A stretch of DNA of 64,000 bases, from positions 248,001 to 312,000 of the forward strand of contig OY970300.1 of the NCBI GenBank assembly GCA_963716245.1. Reading direction: 5' to 3'. This stretch comes from VRUE01 sp963716245. GTDB taxonomy: Bacteria; Actinomycetota; Thermoleophilia; Solirubrobacterales; 70-9. This document shows positions 24,561 to 33,355 of this stretch, in pieces. The notes beneath the pieces were generated by a model. That model had not been told where the DNA came from. It worked only from the letters and a program-made list of their open reading frames with translations, and did no database searches. How positions within the stretch are numbered: position 1 is the stretch's first letter; each line of letters starts with the position of its first letter. A program made the position numbers and the translations under genes.

Positions 24561-25523
24561 GTGCCGGCGAAGGCCGGCCACTACGAGAGCTTCTACGTCA
24601 AGGCGTGCCGGCCCGGCGGCGGCCAGGGGATCTGGATCCGCCACACGGTCCAGAAGCGGCCCGGCGCCGAGCCGACCGCCTCGATCTGGTTCGTGCTCTT
24701 CGACCGCGCCGCCGAAGGGCCGAAGGCGACGAAGGTGACGGTCCCCGCCGCCGAGCTCTCCGAGCCGGCCGGTTCCTGGATCCGCATCGGCGGCGCCGAG
24801 ATCCGGCCCGGGCGCGCGAGCGGCTCGATCGCGACCGAGGCACTGGAGGCGTCGTGGGACCTCACCTTCGAGGGCGATGCGGATCCGTGCAGGTACCTGC
24901 CGGCCGACTGGCTCTACGAGGCGCCCGTGCCGCGGACCAAGTTCGTCGCCCCCTTCCCGAACGCGCGCTTCCGGGGTCGCCTCGACGTCGCCGACGAGGC
25001 GATCGACCTCGACGGCTGGCCGGGGATGATCGGCCACAACTGGGGCAGCGAGCACGCCGAGCGCTGGGTCTGGCTGGAGGGAACCGGCTTCGAGGGCTCG
25101 CCCGAGACGTACTTCGACGCCGGCGCGGCCCGGATCGAGCTCGGCCCCTGGACGACGCCCTGGCTCCCCTCGGGGATGCTCGTGCTCGACGGAGAGCCGC
25201 ACCGCCTCGGCGGCTTCGGGAAGATCCGCTCGGCCTCGATCCGCGAGTCGCCCGGCGAGTGCTCCTTCGTCCTGCCCGGCAAGGACGCGGTGGTCCGCGG
25301 CCGGGTCTCGGCCCCGCGCAAGGACTTCGTCGGCTGGGTCTACGCCGACCCCAAAGGACCCGAGCACAACACGATCAACTGCTCGGTCGCAGACCTCGAG
25401 CTGACCGTCGAACGTCCCGGGCGGCCGTCGCGGACCCTAACGCTGCCAGCCGGCGCGGCGTACGAGCTAGGCATGCGCGAGACGGATCACGGCATCCCGA
25501 TCCAGCCCTACGACGACGGCTGA
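24561..25523 (+). CDS. lipocalin-like protein, tocopherol cyclase / CrtC-AttH type
   Basis: A 320-residue protein of the two-domain lipocalin-like type seen in tocopherol cyclases, AttH and hydroxyneurosporene synthase. Conserved features include GHYESFYVKACRP near the N-terminus, WIRHTVQKRPGAEPTASIWFVLFD, and WPGMIGHNWGSEHAERWVWL in the middle (about 151-170), the HNWG stretch being typical. There is no signal peptide. The substrate is unknown. GTG 24561 is the only plausible start because an AT-rich upstream stretch has no other in-frame start. Its 3' end overlaps the next convergent gene by 16 bp. Confidence 0.7.
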   Translation: MPAKAGHYESFYVKACRPGGGQGIWIRHTVQKRPGAEPTASIWFVLFDRAAEGPKATKVTVPAAELSEPAGSWIRIGGAEIRPGRASGSIATEALEASWDLTFEGDADPCRYLPADWLYEAPVPRTKFVAPFPNARFRGRLDVADEAIDLDGWPGMIGHNWGSEHAERWVWLEGTGFEGSPETYFDAGAARIELGPWTTPWLPSGMLVLDGEPHRLGGFGKIRSASIRESPGECSFVLPGKDAVVRGRVSAPRKDFVGWVYADPKGPEHNTINCSVADLELTVERPGRPSRTLTLPAGAAYELGMRETDHGIPIQPYDDG

Positions 25524-26242
25524 GGAGGCCGAAAGGGTTGGCGCAACGTGTACCTGCGCTCCTGCGTAACGCCCGCCGGCGATAGGGGCGCCGCCTTGGT
25601 AATGGTTGTAAAGTCGAGAAGCCTGTTGGCAAGGAGCTGACGAAGACCGCGCTTGATCGTATCTTCTGACACCCCATACCATTGGCTTCCCTGTTTGGCT
25701 GGTAGCAGAAAGTCGTCCTCCAGCGAGAGTGCGATGAGTAGAACCGCCTTGCCGGCGAGCCCCATCCTCGCGAAGAATCGTCCGCGCCAATAGACATAGG
25801 GCAGCTTGAAATAATCGCCGTCGGGATCTTTTCCTTTATGGCTGGCGCCGGGATGGGTGTAGGGAATGCCGGAGCCGTCTTCGCGTAGAAGTTCGATCAC
25901 GCGATTGCGGGAGGTCCCGGAGATGGCGACGAGATTTTCTTGCTCAAGCCATTTCCAGCTTCGCGTGATGCGAGCCGCACCCGCCGACCCATGCAAGCCG
26001 GTCAGTCGCGTCCATACAGAGGTGGCCAATGAAACGTTGAAAGGCTCATCGCTGGCGAGGGCATGCGCCAGCAGATATAGATCCAGCGCGACGGAACGTC
26101 TTGCTCGGACGAAGGCCGCAAGCGGGGCTGCGCCTCCTCCTCGTAAGTCACGGCGCTGAACGAATGACCGCCTTAGGGGCAGGTGATCTCTTCCCGACCT
26201 CGCGAGAAGAGCCTCAATGGCATCAAGTTGGTCAACGGCCAT
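25508..26242 (-). CDS. protein with winged-helix-like segments, lower-GC island
   Basis: A 244-residue protein that I cannot name. Two stretches look like winged helices: about residues 45-120 (VALDLYLLAHALASD...SWKWLEQENLVAISGTSRNRVIELL) and about 150-215 (YWRGRFFARMGLAGKAVLLIALSLEDD...WYGVSEDTIKRGLRQLLANRLL). This organisation recalls plasmid replication initiators and regulators, without an invariant motif I can cite. Base composition is visibly less GC-rich than the neighbours, suggesting transfer. It starts 9 bp after the DUF4258-like gene, so the two are probably co-transcribed. Confidence 0.65.
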   Translation of the reverse strand: MAVDQLDAIEALLARSGRDHLPLRRSFVQRRDLRGGGAAPLAAFVRARRSVALDLYLLAHALASDEPFNVSLATSVWTRLTGLHGSAGAARITRSWKWLEQENLVAISGTSRNRVIELLREDGSGIPYTHPGASHKGKDPDGDYFKLPYVYWRGRFFARMGLAGKAVLLIALSLEDDFLLPAKQGSQWYGVSEDTIKRGLRQLLANRLLDFTTITKAAPLSPAGVTQERRYTLRQPFRPPQPSS

Positions 26243-26251
26243 TCCGACGGC

Positions 26252-26542
26252 TCAAATCGGCCTGAAGGTGCCGACATGATGAGGCATGCCTGGCCCGCAA
26301 TACAACCGAAGCATCGATCCGTCGGGGGTGGCACCTTCATATACAAGCCAGCCGGGCTCCTCAAAAATTTGAGACGCGTGCGCACGCGCGTGGCGTACGT
26401 CGCTTTGCGGAATGCCGAATTTCTGGCAAAGCGACACAGCCCTGTCCCCGAGAGTTACGTCGGCTGGATTCACGCGACTCACCCTAGCGCTTGCCTGGGC
26501 GTTCGGATCAAGGGCACGTCCCCTGACTAGACGTTCTGGCAC
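26252..26542 (-). CDS. DUF4258-like small protein
   Basis: A protein of up to 96 residues. The core (GIPQSDVRHARAHASQ...WLVYEG, TPDGSMLRLYCGP, HHVGTFRPI) has the order typical of DUF4258: a helix with G-I-x3-D-V, then strands carrying a small-molecule- or RNA-facing Arg and a terminal V-x-T-[FY]. DUF4258 is related to RelE/BrnT-like folds and is often next to DUF2283, as here. Start is uncertain: GTG 26542 or GTG 26473, the latter preceded by TAGGGT seven bases upstream. Function as a toxin is inference from gene context only. Confidence 0.55.
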   Translation of the reverse strand: MPERLVRGRALDPNAQASARVSRVNPADVTLGDRAVSLCQKFGIPQSDVRHARAHASQIFEEPGWLVYEGATPDGSMLRLYCGPGMPHHVGTFRPI

Positions 26543-26652
26543 TCGCTATAGAAGCCCGTAATAGCTCCTTGCTTAGCACCGATACAAGAACCGCTATTAG
26601 CGCCACACAAGCAGATGTACCTTAGAGCTTGGCGCCTCGTCATGGTCGCGTA

Positions 26653-26669
26653 CATGCACTAGTTGCATG
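26653..26669. promoter_or_regulatory. candidate operator palindrome
   Basis: CATGCA (26653-26658) and TGCATG (26664-26669) form a perfect 6-bp inverted repeat with a CTAGT spacer. It lies in the 155-bp AT-richer gap between the divergent DUF4258-like and DUF2283 genes, 16 bp upstream of the likely -10 of the latter. Confidence 0.4.
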
Positions 26670-26685
26670 GGGCGGACTCGAGGCC

Positions 26686-26691
26686 TAGCAT
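26686..26691 (+). promoter_or_regulatory. putative -10 hexamer (TAGCAT) of the DUF2283 gene
   Basis: TAGCAT ends six bases before the ATG at 26698. No ribosome site is present, so a leaderless mRNA is likely. Confidence 0.45.
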
Positions 26692-26697
26692 GGCCCC

Positions 26698-26943
26698 ATG
26701 AGCCTATCCGTAGACAGAGTCGAGCGCTTCGAAGATGGGGAGATCCTCAACATCGCGATAGATGTCCAGGCTGATTGGTCTCGCTCTGAGTTTCCGCATC
26801 AGATGCTGATTGCGGATTACGATGCCGACGGGAACCTGATTGGCCTGGAAGCGGTGGGCGAGTTGGCCCGGCAAGGACTAGACGCCCTTTTCGAGGTTGT
26901 TCTCAAGCCAGCGGCTGAGCTGCGTGAGAAAGTCTTTGCTTAG
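26698..26943 (+). CDS. DUF2283 domain protein
   Basis: An 81-residue protein whose centre, MLIADYDADGNLIGLEAVG (about residues 39-57), is the DUF2283 signature. DUF2283 proteins are small, often sit beside DUF4258 proteins and behave in context like antitoxin or regulatory partners. The partner candidate is on the opposite strand 155 bp away. Its composition (many AT-rich codons) differs from the flanking chromosome. The stop at 26943 is followed by the convergent SpoIID gene after 26 bp. Confidence 0.8.
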   Translation: MSLSVDRVERFEDGEILNIAIDVQADWSRSEFPHQMLIADYDADGNLIGLEAVGELARQGLDALFEVVLKPAAELREKVFA

Positions 26944-26969
26944 TCACTGGCCAAGCTGAGGATTCCCAC

Positions 26970-28100
26970 TCAGTCCATGACCTTCTTCTGGAAGGTCATC
27001 CAGCGGTCGTAGCCGCCGAGCGCCGCGGCGAGCTGATCGCCCCGGATCGACGTGATGCCGCCGGTGCCGTAGAGGCGCGCCCAGACGATCCGCGGGGAGG
27101 CGCCGCGCTCGGTCACGACCACGCGTTTCAGCCGCCCCGCCAGGTAGCCGCCGAGCTTGGCGCTGATCTCCGGGCCGGAGAAGCGCAGGGTCCATTCGTG
27201 CAGCGGGCAGTAGTGGTCGTAGGGGTCGGGCACGCCGACGAGGTAGGGGACGGGCGGGCCGAAGAAGACGTTCTGGACGCTCTCGGTGTGGCCGCCTGAG
27301 CAGGCCGAGAAGAAGGTCTGGGCGATCTGCCCCCCGTAGCGGAGCACTTCCCCATTGGTTTCGTCGGCGGCGCGGTTCGAGCGGGCGGTCTCGGTCGCGA
27401 TCCCCTCGTAGACCTGGCTGCGGGTGTCCTCGTAGAGGTCGAAGCCGTTGCCGCCGACGAAGCCGGTGAGGGCGTAGGAGCGCGCGGCGATCGCCTGGGC
27501 GCGCAGCGCCGCCAGCGGCCACGAGGACGGCGACTCGTTCGGGATCACGCCCTTCACGTACTGGTCGACCGGGACCGCGTTGATCGCGTTGAGCGAGCCG
27601 GCGTCGCTCTGCGTTGGCACCACCTCCAGCGCGCCGCGATAGGTGGTGCCGGCGATCGCGATCGTCCCGCCCCCCGCGGCCCGCAGGCCGCTCCCACAGT
27701 TGGCCAGGGTGCGGCCGCGGGAGCCGCGCAGGCGCACGCTGCTCCCGACCCTGTGCGCCGCGTAGACCCGATCGGGGTCGAGCGCCATGCCGCAGCCGCT
27801 GTGCGCGCCGCTGAAGCTGACGTCGCCGCCCGAGATGTCGACCAGGACGCGCACGATCCGCAGGCTGCCCAGCTTGGCGAGCGTGGTGCCGGCGTAGTAG
27901 TGGCGGAGGATGAAGCGGTGGCCCTTGCCGTGCTTGGCGAAGCCGTAGGCGCCGTACTGGCTCATCCCCACCCCGTGGCCGAAGCCGCGGCCTTTGACGA
28001 TCCAGGTCACGGCCGCCTCCGCCGAGGCGGCGAGGAGCAGGGCGCAGACCAGCGCGCAGAGCGCTGCGGCGGTCGCTTTGGCTCGAATCGGTCCGGGCAT
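26970..28100 (-). CDS. SpoIID/LytB domain protein, secreted
   Basis: A 376-residue exported protein. A signal peptide (about 1-29, ending SAEAA) is followed by the short motif GRGFGHGVGMSQYGAYGFA (about 37-55) and the SpoIID/LytB domain with PNESPSSWPLAALRAQAIAARSYAL (about 190-215) and FFSACSGGHTESV (about 255-267). SpoIID-type proteins are lytic transglycosylases that cut denuded peptidoglycan glycan strands. Actinobacterial members do not imply sporulation. ATG 28100 places the signal peptide at the N-terminus. Confidence 0.88.
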   Translation of the reverse strand: MPGPIRAKATAAALCALVCALLLAASAEAAVTWIVKGRGFGHGVGMSQYGAYGFAKHGKGHRFILRHYYAGTTLAKLGSLRIVRVLVDISGGDVSFSGAHSGCGMALDPDRVYAAHRVGSSVRLRGSRGRTLANCGSGLRAAGGGTIAIAGTTYRGALEVVPTQSDAGSLNAINAVPVDQYVKGVIPNESPSSWPLAALRAQAIAARSYALTGFVGGNGFDLYEDTRSQVYEGIATETARSNRAADETNGEVLRYGGQIAQTFFSACSGGHTESVQNVFFGPPVPYLVGVPDPYDHYCPLHEWTLRFSGPEISAKLGGYLAGRLKRVVVTERGASPRIVWARLYGTGGITSIRGDQLAAALGGYDRWMTFQKKVMD

Positions 28101-28179
28101 TTCTCGAATCCAACAGATTCGCCCTGTGCGAGCAGCGGCCTGCACTAGGCTGAAACAAGTCGACCGAGAGGAGATACGG

Positions 28180-29625
28180 ATGGCGACGCAGACGGTGCGA
28201 CCGGCCGACCACGAGCTCCTCGCCGCGGGCGAGTGGGCGGAGACCGGCGAGTGGGACGAGGTCCTGAGCCCCTACGACGGGACGGTCGTCGGGCGGGTGC
28301 CGCGGGGCGACGCTGCGCTGGTCGACCGGACGGTGGAGGCGGCGCAGGAGGCGTTCGAGGCCGGCGACTTCCCGCAGCACGCGCGCGCCGCCGTGCTCGA
28401 CCGCGCCGCCTGCCTGGTCGGCGAGCGCCGCGACGACCTCGCCGCGACGATCGCCGCCGAGGCGGGCAAGCCGCTGAAGACCGCCACTCTGGAGGCGGAA
28501 CGCTGCGTCGACACCCTCACCTTCTCCGCGGTCGAGGCACGCAAGCTGAGCGGCGCCACGGTGCCGATGGAGGCGACGGCCGGCGGCGCCGGCAAGCTCG
28601 GCGTGATGCTGCGCGTCCCCTACGGCGTGGTCGGCGCGATCAGCCCGTTCAACTTCCCGCTCAACCTGGTCGCCCACAAGCTCGGCCCGGCGCTGGCGGC
28701 CGGCAACGCCATCGTCCTCAAGCCTGCCGGGCAGACGCCGATCTCGGCCCTGAAGTTGGCCGGGATCCTGGTCGAGGCGGGCCTGCCCGACGGCTGGCTC
28801 AGCGTCGTCCCCGGTCCCGGCTCGGAGGTCGGCAACGCGCTGGTCGAGCACGAGCTGACCCGCGCGCTGACCTTCACCGGCTCCTCGAAGGTCGGATGGG
28901 GGATCCGCAGCCGCGTCCCCCACAAGAAGGTCAACCTGGAGCTGGGCTCGAACGCGCCGCTGATCGTCCACGCCGACGGCGACTGGGAGGCCGCCGCCGA
29001 CAAGGCCAAGCTGCACGCTTTCTCGCACGCGGGCCAGAGCTGCATCTCGATCCAGCGCGTGCTCGTCCACGAGGAGGTCGCCGACGGCTTCGTCGAGCGC
29101 TTCGTCGCCAACGCCGAGGCGCTGCGCGTCGGCGATCCGCTCGACTCCGCGACCGATGTCGGCCCCTTGATCTCGCCCGAGGACCGCGACCGGGTCAAGC
29201 AGTGGGTCGACGAGGCGGTCGAGGGCGGGGCCGAGCTGCTGACCGGCGGAGAGCTGGTCGACGGGGACCGCTGCCTGGCGCCGACCGTGCTCGGCGCACC
29301 GCCGCGCGAGGCGAAGGTCTGGTGCGAGGAGGTCTTCGGCCCGGTCGCGACGGTCGACCGCTACTCGGACTTCGACCAGGCCCTGGCGATGGCGAACGAC
29401 TCGAAGTTCGGCCTCCAGGCCGGCGTCTTCACCCGCGACGTGGGCCGCGCGCTCGAGGCGGCGTCGGCGCTCGAGTTCGGCGGCGTCCTCGTCAACGAGG
29501 TGCCGACCTTCCGCGCCGACCAGATGCCCTACGGCGGCGTCAAGGACTCCGGCAACACGCGCGAGGGTCCGGCCTACGCGGTGCTCGAGCTGACCGAGGA
29601 GCGCCTGGTCTCGCTGCAGGGCTGA
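28180..29625 (+). CDS. aldehyde dehydrogenase
   Basis: A 481-residue aldehyde dehydrogenase. Motifs in order: GAISPFNFPLNLVAHKLGPALAAG (about 154-177), VLKPAGQTP, FTGSSKVGWGI (about 233), LELGSNAPLIV with the general-base Glu, and catalytic Cys in SHAGQSCISIQRVLV (about residue 288). EEVFGPVATV and NDSKFGLQAGVFTRD follow. The pattern is that of the lactaldehyde/glyceraldehyde-3-phosphate (non-phosphorylating) and phosphonoacetaldehyde type group, but the substrate is open. GAGAGGAG six bases upstream fixes ATG 28180. Divergent from the SpoIID gene. Confidence 0.9.
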   Translation: MATQTVRPADHELLAAGEWAETGEWDEVLSPYDGTVVGRVPRGDAALVDRTVEAAQEAFEAGDFPQHARAAVLDRAACLVGERRDDLAATIAAEAGKPLKTATLEAERCVDTLTFSAVEARKLSGATVPMEATAGGAGKLGVMLRVPYGVVGAISPFNFPLNLVAHKLGPALAAGNAIVLKPAGQTPISALKLAGILVEAGLPDGWLSVVPGPGSEVGNALVEHELTRALTFTGSSKVGWGIRSRVPHKKVNLELGSNAPLIVHADGDWEAAADKAKLHAFSHAGQSCISIQRVLVHEEVADGFVERFVANAEALRVGDPLDSATDVGPLISPEDRDRVKQWVDEAVEGGAELLTGGELVDGDRCLAPTVLGAPPREAKVWCEEVFGPVATVDRYSDFDQALAMANDSKFGLQAGVFTRDVGRALEAASALEFGGVLVNEVPTFRADQMPYGGVKDSGNTREGPAYAVLELTEERLVSLQG

Positions 29626-29682
29626 CCGACCGGCACGAGCCGCCTGATTGGTCGCGGTGCGGCTTGGGTACTTCCCGGGTGG

Positions 29683-31941
29683 ATGGCGACGCTCGGCACC
29701 GGGAGGGCACCTAGAAGGAGCAACAGCGGTAGGGCAGCCCTTCTGGCCGCAGCGGTGTCTGTCCTCGTCGGGGTCGTCGTCGTGGCCGGGGCCGGCGCGG
29801 CCGGCAACCCGCTCGGCCTGACGACGCTGGAGCAGCGGATCGTCGCCGACGGCGCCTCCGGCTTCGACCAGCTCGGCATCGGGCCGGGCGAGGGCTACGC
29901 CGTTCGCGAGGGCGGCTTCGGGGCGGCGCAGCCGGGCCGGGGCGAGCGGCGCGTGTCGCTCGCCTACTTCGGCCAGCTCTCCGACTTCCAGCTCGCCGAC
30001 GAGGAGAGCCCGGCGCGGGTCGAGTTCGTCGATCCCTCGGGGCCGCCGGTCGAGGCCGCGTTCCGGCCATGGGAGGCGCTGCAGCCGTTCGTCGACGACG
30101 CGATGATCCGCCAGGTCAACGCCCTCTCGGGCGCTTCGCCGGTCGCTGCCGGAGACGGGTCGCGCAGCGCGATGGACTTCGTCATCGACACCGGCGACTC
30201 GGCCGACAACCAGCAGCTCAACGAGACCGAATGGGTGCGGACCCTGCTCGAGGGTGGGACCCTCGACCCGAACAGCGGCATCGACCCGACCGGGTACACG
30301 CACCAGCTCTGCCCGCCGCTCGGCGTGCCCGACGCAGCCGAGGCGGCGAGGTACACCGGCGTGCAGGACTACGGGGACTACGTCGAGGGAGCGTCGCCCT
30401 ACTTCTACGACCCCGACGATCCGCGCGGCGCCTCCGCCGGCTGGCCGTCGTATCCCGGTCTGATGGACCGCGCGCAGCAGCCATTCCCGGCGACGGGCCT
30501 CACGGTGCCGAGCTACGTCAGCTTCGGGAACCACGACGCGCTCGCCCAGGGCAACCAGGCGGCGAACGCCTCCTTCGAGGACGTCGCGACCGGTTGCCTG
30601 AAGCCGATGGAGGGAGCGCTGGGCGACTTCGATGGCCTCGCCGACCTGACGCCCGAGGCGCTGCTCGACCTGCTCGCCTCCGACCCCACCGCGATGTCGC
30701 TGGTCCCGCCCGACCCCGACCGCCGCTACGTCTCGAAGGCCCAGTACAAGCAGGTCTTCCAGGAAGGGACGCAGGCCGACGGGCACGGGTTCGGCGCCGT
30801 CGACCCGGCCGAGGAGGCCGCCTCCGCGGGCGCCGCCGGCTACTACTCGTTCGTCCCGGTGCCCGGCCTGCGGATGATCGCCCTCGACACCGTCTGCGAG
30901 GGCGGCGTCACCGGCCCCTGCGCCGACGGCAACGTGGACGACCCCCAGTTCCGCTGGCTCGAGGGGGAGCTGCAGGAGGCGACCGCGGCCGATCAGCTCG
31001 TCGTCCTGTTCAGCCATCACGCGATCCCGAGCCTGACCGCGAACGTGCCCGACGAGGCGGCGCCGGCCTGCTCGGCGCCCGACGAGCACGGCCACGATGT
31101 GAACCCTGGGTGCGACGTCGACCCGCGCCTCTCGACGCCGATCCACCTCGGTCCCGACCTCCTCGCGCTGCTGCACCGCTACCCGCACGCGGTCGCCTGG
31201 GTCGCCGGCCACAGCCACGTCAACGACGTCACGGCCTATCCGGCGCCGGGCGGCGGTCACGGCTTCTGGAGCATCCGCGTCGCCGCCGAGGCCGACTGGC
31301 CGCAGCAGACGCGGCTGCTCGAGCTCTTCGACAACCGCGACGGGACCCTGTCGCTGTTCGGGACGATCGTCGACCACGCGAGCGAGGCCACCGCGCCGGC
31401 GCCCGGCACGGACGCGGCGGCGATGTCGGCCGCCGACCTCGCCTCGGTCGGTCGCACGCTCTCCTTCAACGACCACCAGACCGGCGGCCGGGCCTGCACG
31501 CCCGATCCCTGCGGCGAGGGCGGGCCAGAGGACCGCAACGTCGAGCTGCTCCTCGCCGACCCGCGCGACGGAGGTGCCGCGGGCGCAGGCGCCGACAGCG
31601 GGAGCGGCGGCGGCGAGAGCCGGCCGAAACGCAAAGGCAAAGGGAAAGGCAGAGGCAGCGCCGACTGCTCGGTCCGCAGGGTCGGGACCGCCAAGGCCGA
31701 GACCCTGCGCGGCACGGCCGGCTCCGACCTCCTGCTCGGCCGCGGCGGGCGCGACCGGATCAAACCCCGCGGCGGCGCCGACTGCGTCTTCGCGGGCCGC
31801 GGCAACGACAGGGTCTTCGCCCGGCGCGGCGGTGTCGACGCCGTCCGCTGCGGGCGGGGCCGCCGCGACGTCGCCTACGTGAGCGGTCGCGACTCGGTCA
31901 AGGGCTGCGAGCGCGTCGTGCGCCGCAAGCGCCGCCACTGA
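29683..31941 (+). CDS. secreted metallophosphoesterase (TIGR03767-like) with RTX-like C-terminal repeats
   Basis: A 752-residue exported protein. An N-terminal hydrophobic stretch (about 14-38) is followed by TTLEQRIVADGASGFDQLGIGPGEGY, then a calcineurin-like phosphoesterase domain: GQLSDFQLADEESPAR (first metal site, about 98), DTGDSADNQQLNETEW (about 167), SFGNHDAL (about 281), LFSHHAIPSL (about 445) and WVAGHSHVND (about 507). The order matches the TIGR03767 family. After a Gly/Ser/Lys linker (about 625-655) the last ~95 residues have G-x-D-x-[LV]-x-G-RGG-style repeats like RTX calcium-binding repeats. The phosphoester substrate is unknown. Confidence 0.85.
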   Translation: MATLGTGRAPRRSNSGRAALLAAAVSVLVGVVVVAGAGAAGNPLGLTTLEQRIVADGASGFDQLGIGPGEGYAVREGGFGAAQPGRGERRVSLAYFGQLSDFQLADEESPARVEFVDPSGPPVEAAFRPWEALQPFVDDAMIRQVNALSGASPVAAGDGSRSAMDFVIDTGDSADNQQLNETEWVRTLLEGGTLDPNSGIDPTGYTHQLCPPLGVPDAAEAARYTGVQDYGDYVEGASPYFYDPDDPRGASAGWPSYPGLMDRAQQPFPATGLTVPSYVSFGNHDALAQGNQAANASFEDVATGCLKPMEGALGDFDGLADLTPEALLDLLASDPTAMSLVPPDPDRRYVSKAQYKQVFQEGTQADGHGFGAVDPAEEAASAGAAGYYSFVPVPGLRMIALDTVCEGGVTGPCADGNVDDPQFRWLEGELQEATAADQLVVLFSHHAIPSLTANVPDEAAPACSAPDEHGHDVNPGCDVDPRLSTPIHLGPDLLALLHRYPHAVAWVAGHSHVNDVTAYPAPGGGHGFWSIRVAAEADWPQQTRLLELFDNRDGTLSLFGTIVDHASEATAPAPGTDAAAMSAADLASVGRTLSFNDHQTGGRACTPDPCGEGGPEDRNVELLLADPRDGGAAGAGADSGSGGGESRPKRKGKGKGRGSADCSVRRVGTAKAETLRGTAGSDLLLGRGGRDRIKPRGGADCVFAGRGNDRVFARRGGVDAVRCGRGRRDVAYVSGRDSVKGCERVVRRKRRH

Positions 31942-31947
31942 ATCGCC

Positions 31948-31991
31948 GCATCGGATCTTGACCCCGCCATAGGGGGGCCAAAGTCGGATGC
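31948..31991. repeat. 44-bp palindromic repeat between convergent genes
   Basis: An imperfect palindrome from GCATCGGATCTTGACCCC to GGGGGGCCAAAGTCGGATGC. Its length (44 bp) and layout (TTGACC-type left half, CC-AA right half) match the repeat at 60584-60627. It fills the gap between the metallophosphoesterase and fumarase stop codons and could also act as a terminator. Confidence 0.65.
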
Positions 31992-32000
31992 GCTGTCAGA

Positions 32001-33314
32001 TCACTCGTGCGGGCGGGCCATGCGACGGTGGTCGAGCGCCTCCTCCAGGACGGCGGGCTCGACACCCTGCTCCAGCGCCACCTCGCGCAGCGAGCGGCCC
32101 GACTCGGCCGCGGCCTTGACGATGTCGGCGGCGCGGTCGTAGCCGATGTGGGGATTGAGGGCGGTCGCCGTCGCCAGCGTCGCCTCGGCGTGGCGCTCGG
32201 TCATCTCCTCGTTGGCCTCGACCCCCGCGACGCATTTCTCGTTCAGCAGCCGTGAGGCGGAGGCGAGCAGCTTGATCGAGTCGAGCAGGTTGCGGGCGAT
32301 CAGGGGCACGCGCACGTTCAGCTCGAACTGGCCCTGGCTGCCGGCCATCGCGATCGCCGCGTCGTTGCCGACCACCTGGGCCGCGACCTGGATCACGACC
32401 TCGGGGATCACCGGGTTGACCTTGCCGGGCATGATCGAGGAGCCCTTCTGCAGCTCGGGCAGGCGCAGCTCGGCGAGGCCGGCGCGGGGACCCGAGCCCA
32501 TCAGCGCCAGGTCGTTGGCGATCTTGTTCAGCGAGACGGCGTAGACCTTGAGCATCCCCGACAGCTCGACCAGCGCGTCGCGGTTGCCCTGCGCCTCGAA
32601 GCTGTCGAGCGGAGCCGAGATCGCCAGCCCGGTCCCCTCGGCGAGCCGCTCGCGGACCTTCGCCGCGAACTCCGGGTGCGTGTTGAGGCCGGTGCCCGTC
32701 GCGGTGCCGCCGAGCGGGACCTGGCCGACCCGCCGCAGGGTCGCTTCGACCCTCTGGATGCCGAGCCGGACCTGCGCCGCGTAGCCGCCGAACTCCTGGC
32801 CGAGCGTCACCGGCACGGCGTCCATCAGGTGCGTGCGTCCGGCCTTGACCACGTCGGCGAACCGCTTGGACTTCTCGTCGAGGGCGGCCTGCAGCCCCTC
32901 CATCGCCGGCAGCAGGTCGTGGGTCACCTCGTCCAGGGCGGCGAGGTGGACCGCCGAGGGGAACACGTCGTTGGAGGACTGGCCCATGTTGACGTGGTCG
33001 TTCGGGTGGGCGTCCTCACCGGCCAGCTCGGCGATCACCTCGTTGGCGTTCATGTTCGAGGACGTGCCGGAGCCGGTCTGGAAGACGTCGACCGGGAACT
33101 GCTCGTCGTGTTCCCCGCCGGCCACCGCGTCGCCGGCATCGCCGATCGCTGCCGCGAGCCCCGCATCGAGGTCGCCGAGCTCGCCGTTCACGCGCGCCGC
33201 GGCCGCCTTGAGCCGGCCGAGCCAGTGGATCACGGGCACGGGGACGCGCTCTCCCGACACCGGAAAGTTCTCTACGGCCTTGGTGGTCTCGCCACCCCAG
33301 AGCTGCTCAGTCAA
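32001..33314 (-). CDS. fumC: class II fumarate hydratase
   Basis: A 437-residue fumarase interconverting fumarate and malate in the TCA cycle. Family signatures: TEQLWGGETTKAVENFPVSG at the N-terminus, GTSSNMNANEVIAE (about 88-101), HVNMGQSSNDVFPSA, AGRTHLMDAVPVTLGQE (about 175-191) and the superfamily signature GSSIMPGKVNPV (about 305-316). I choose TTG 33314 as the start: GGAGG lies seven bases upstream and the protein then begins at the family's usual N-terminus. Frames open far upstream on this strand are not coding. The class II enzyme is iron-independent. Confidence 0.93.
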   Translation of the reverse strand: MTEQLWGGETTKAVENFPVSGERVPVPVIHWLGRLKAAAARVNGELGDLDAGLAAAIGDAGDAVAGGEHDEQFPVDVFQTGSGTSSNMNANEVIAELAGEDAHPNDHVNMGQSSNDVFPSAVHLAALDEVTHDLLPAMEGLQAALDEKSKRFADVVKAGRTHLMDAVPVTLGQEFGGYAAQVRLGIQRVEATLRRVGQVPLGGTATGTGLNTHPEFAAKVRERLAEGTGLAISAPLDSFEAQGNRDALVELSGMLKVYAVSLNKIANDLALMGSGPRAGLAELRLPELQKGSSIMPGKVNPVIPEVVIQVAAQVVGNDAAIAMAGSQGQFELNVRVPLIARNLLDSIKLLASASRLLNEKCVAGVEANEEMTERHAEATLATATALNPHIGYDRAADIVKAAAESGRSLREVALEQGVEPAVLEEALDHRRMARPHE

Positions 33315-33355
33315 GTCCTTGCCTCCAGCGAAGTCGTTTGGAGCACGCAGCGTAT

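Noticed and set aside
26944..31938. A 1664-residue open frame on the minus strand
   Set aside because: It is antisense to three well-supported genes and its sequence has no recognisable domain; long open frames opposite genes are expected at this GC content.
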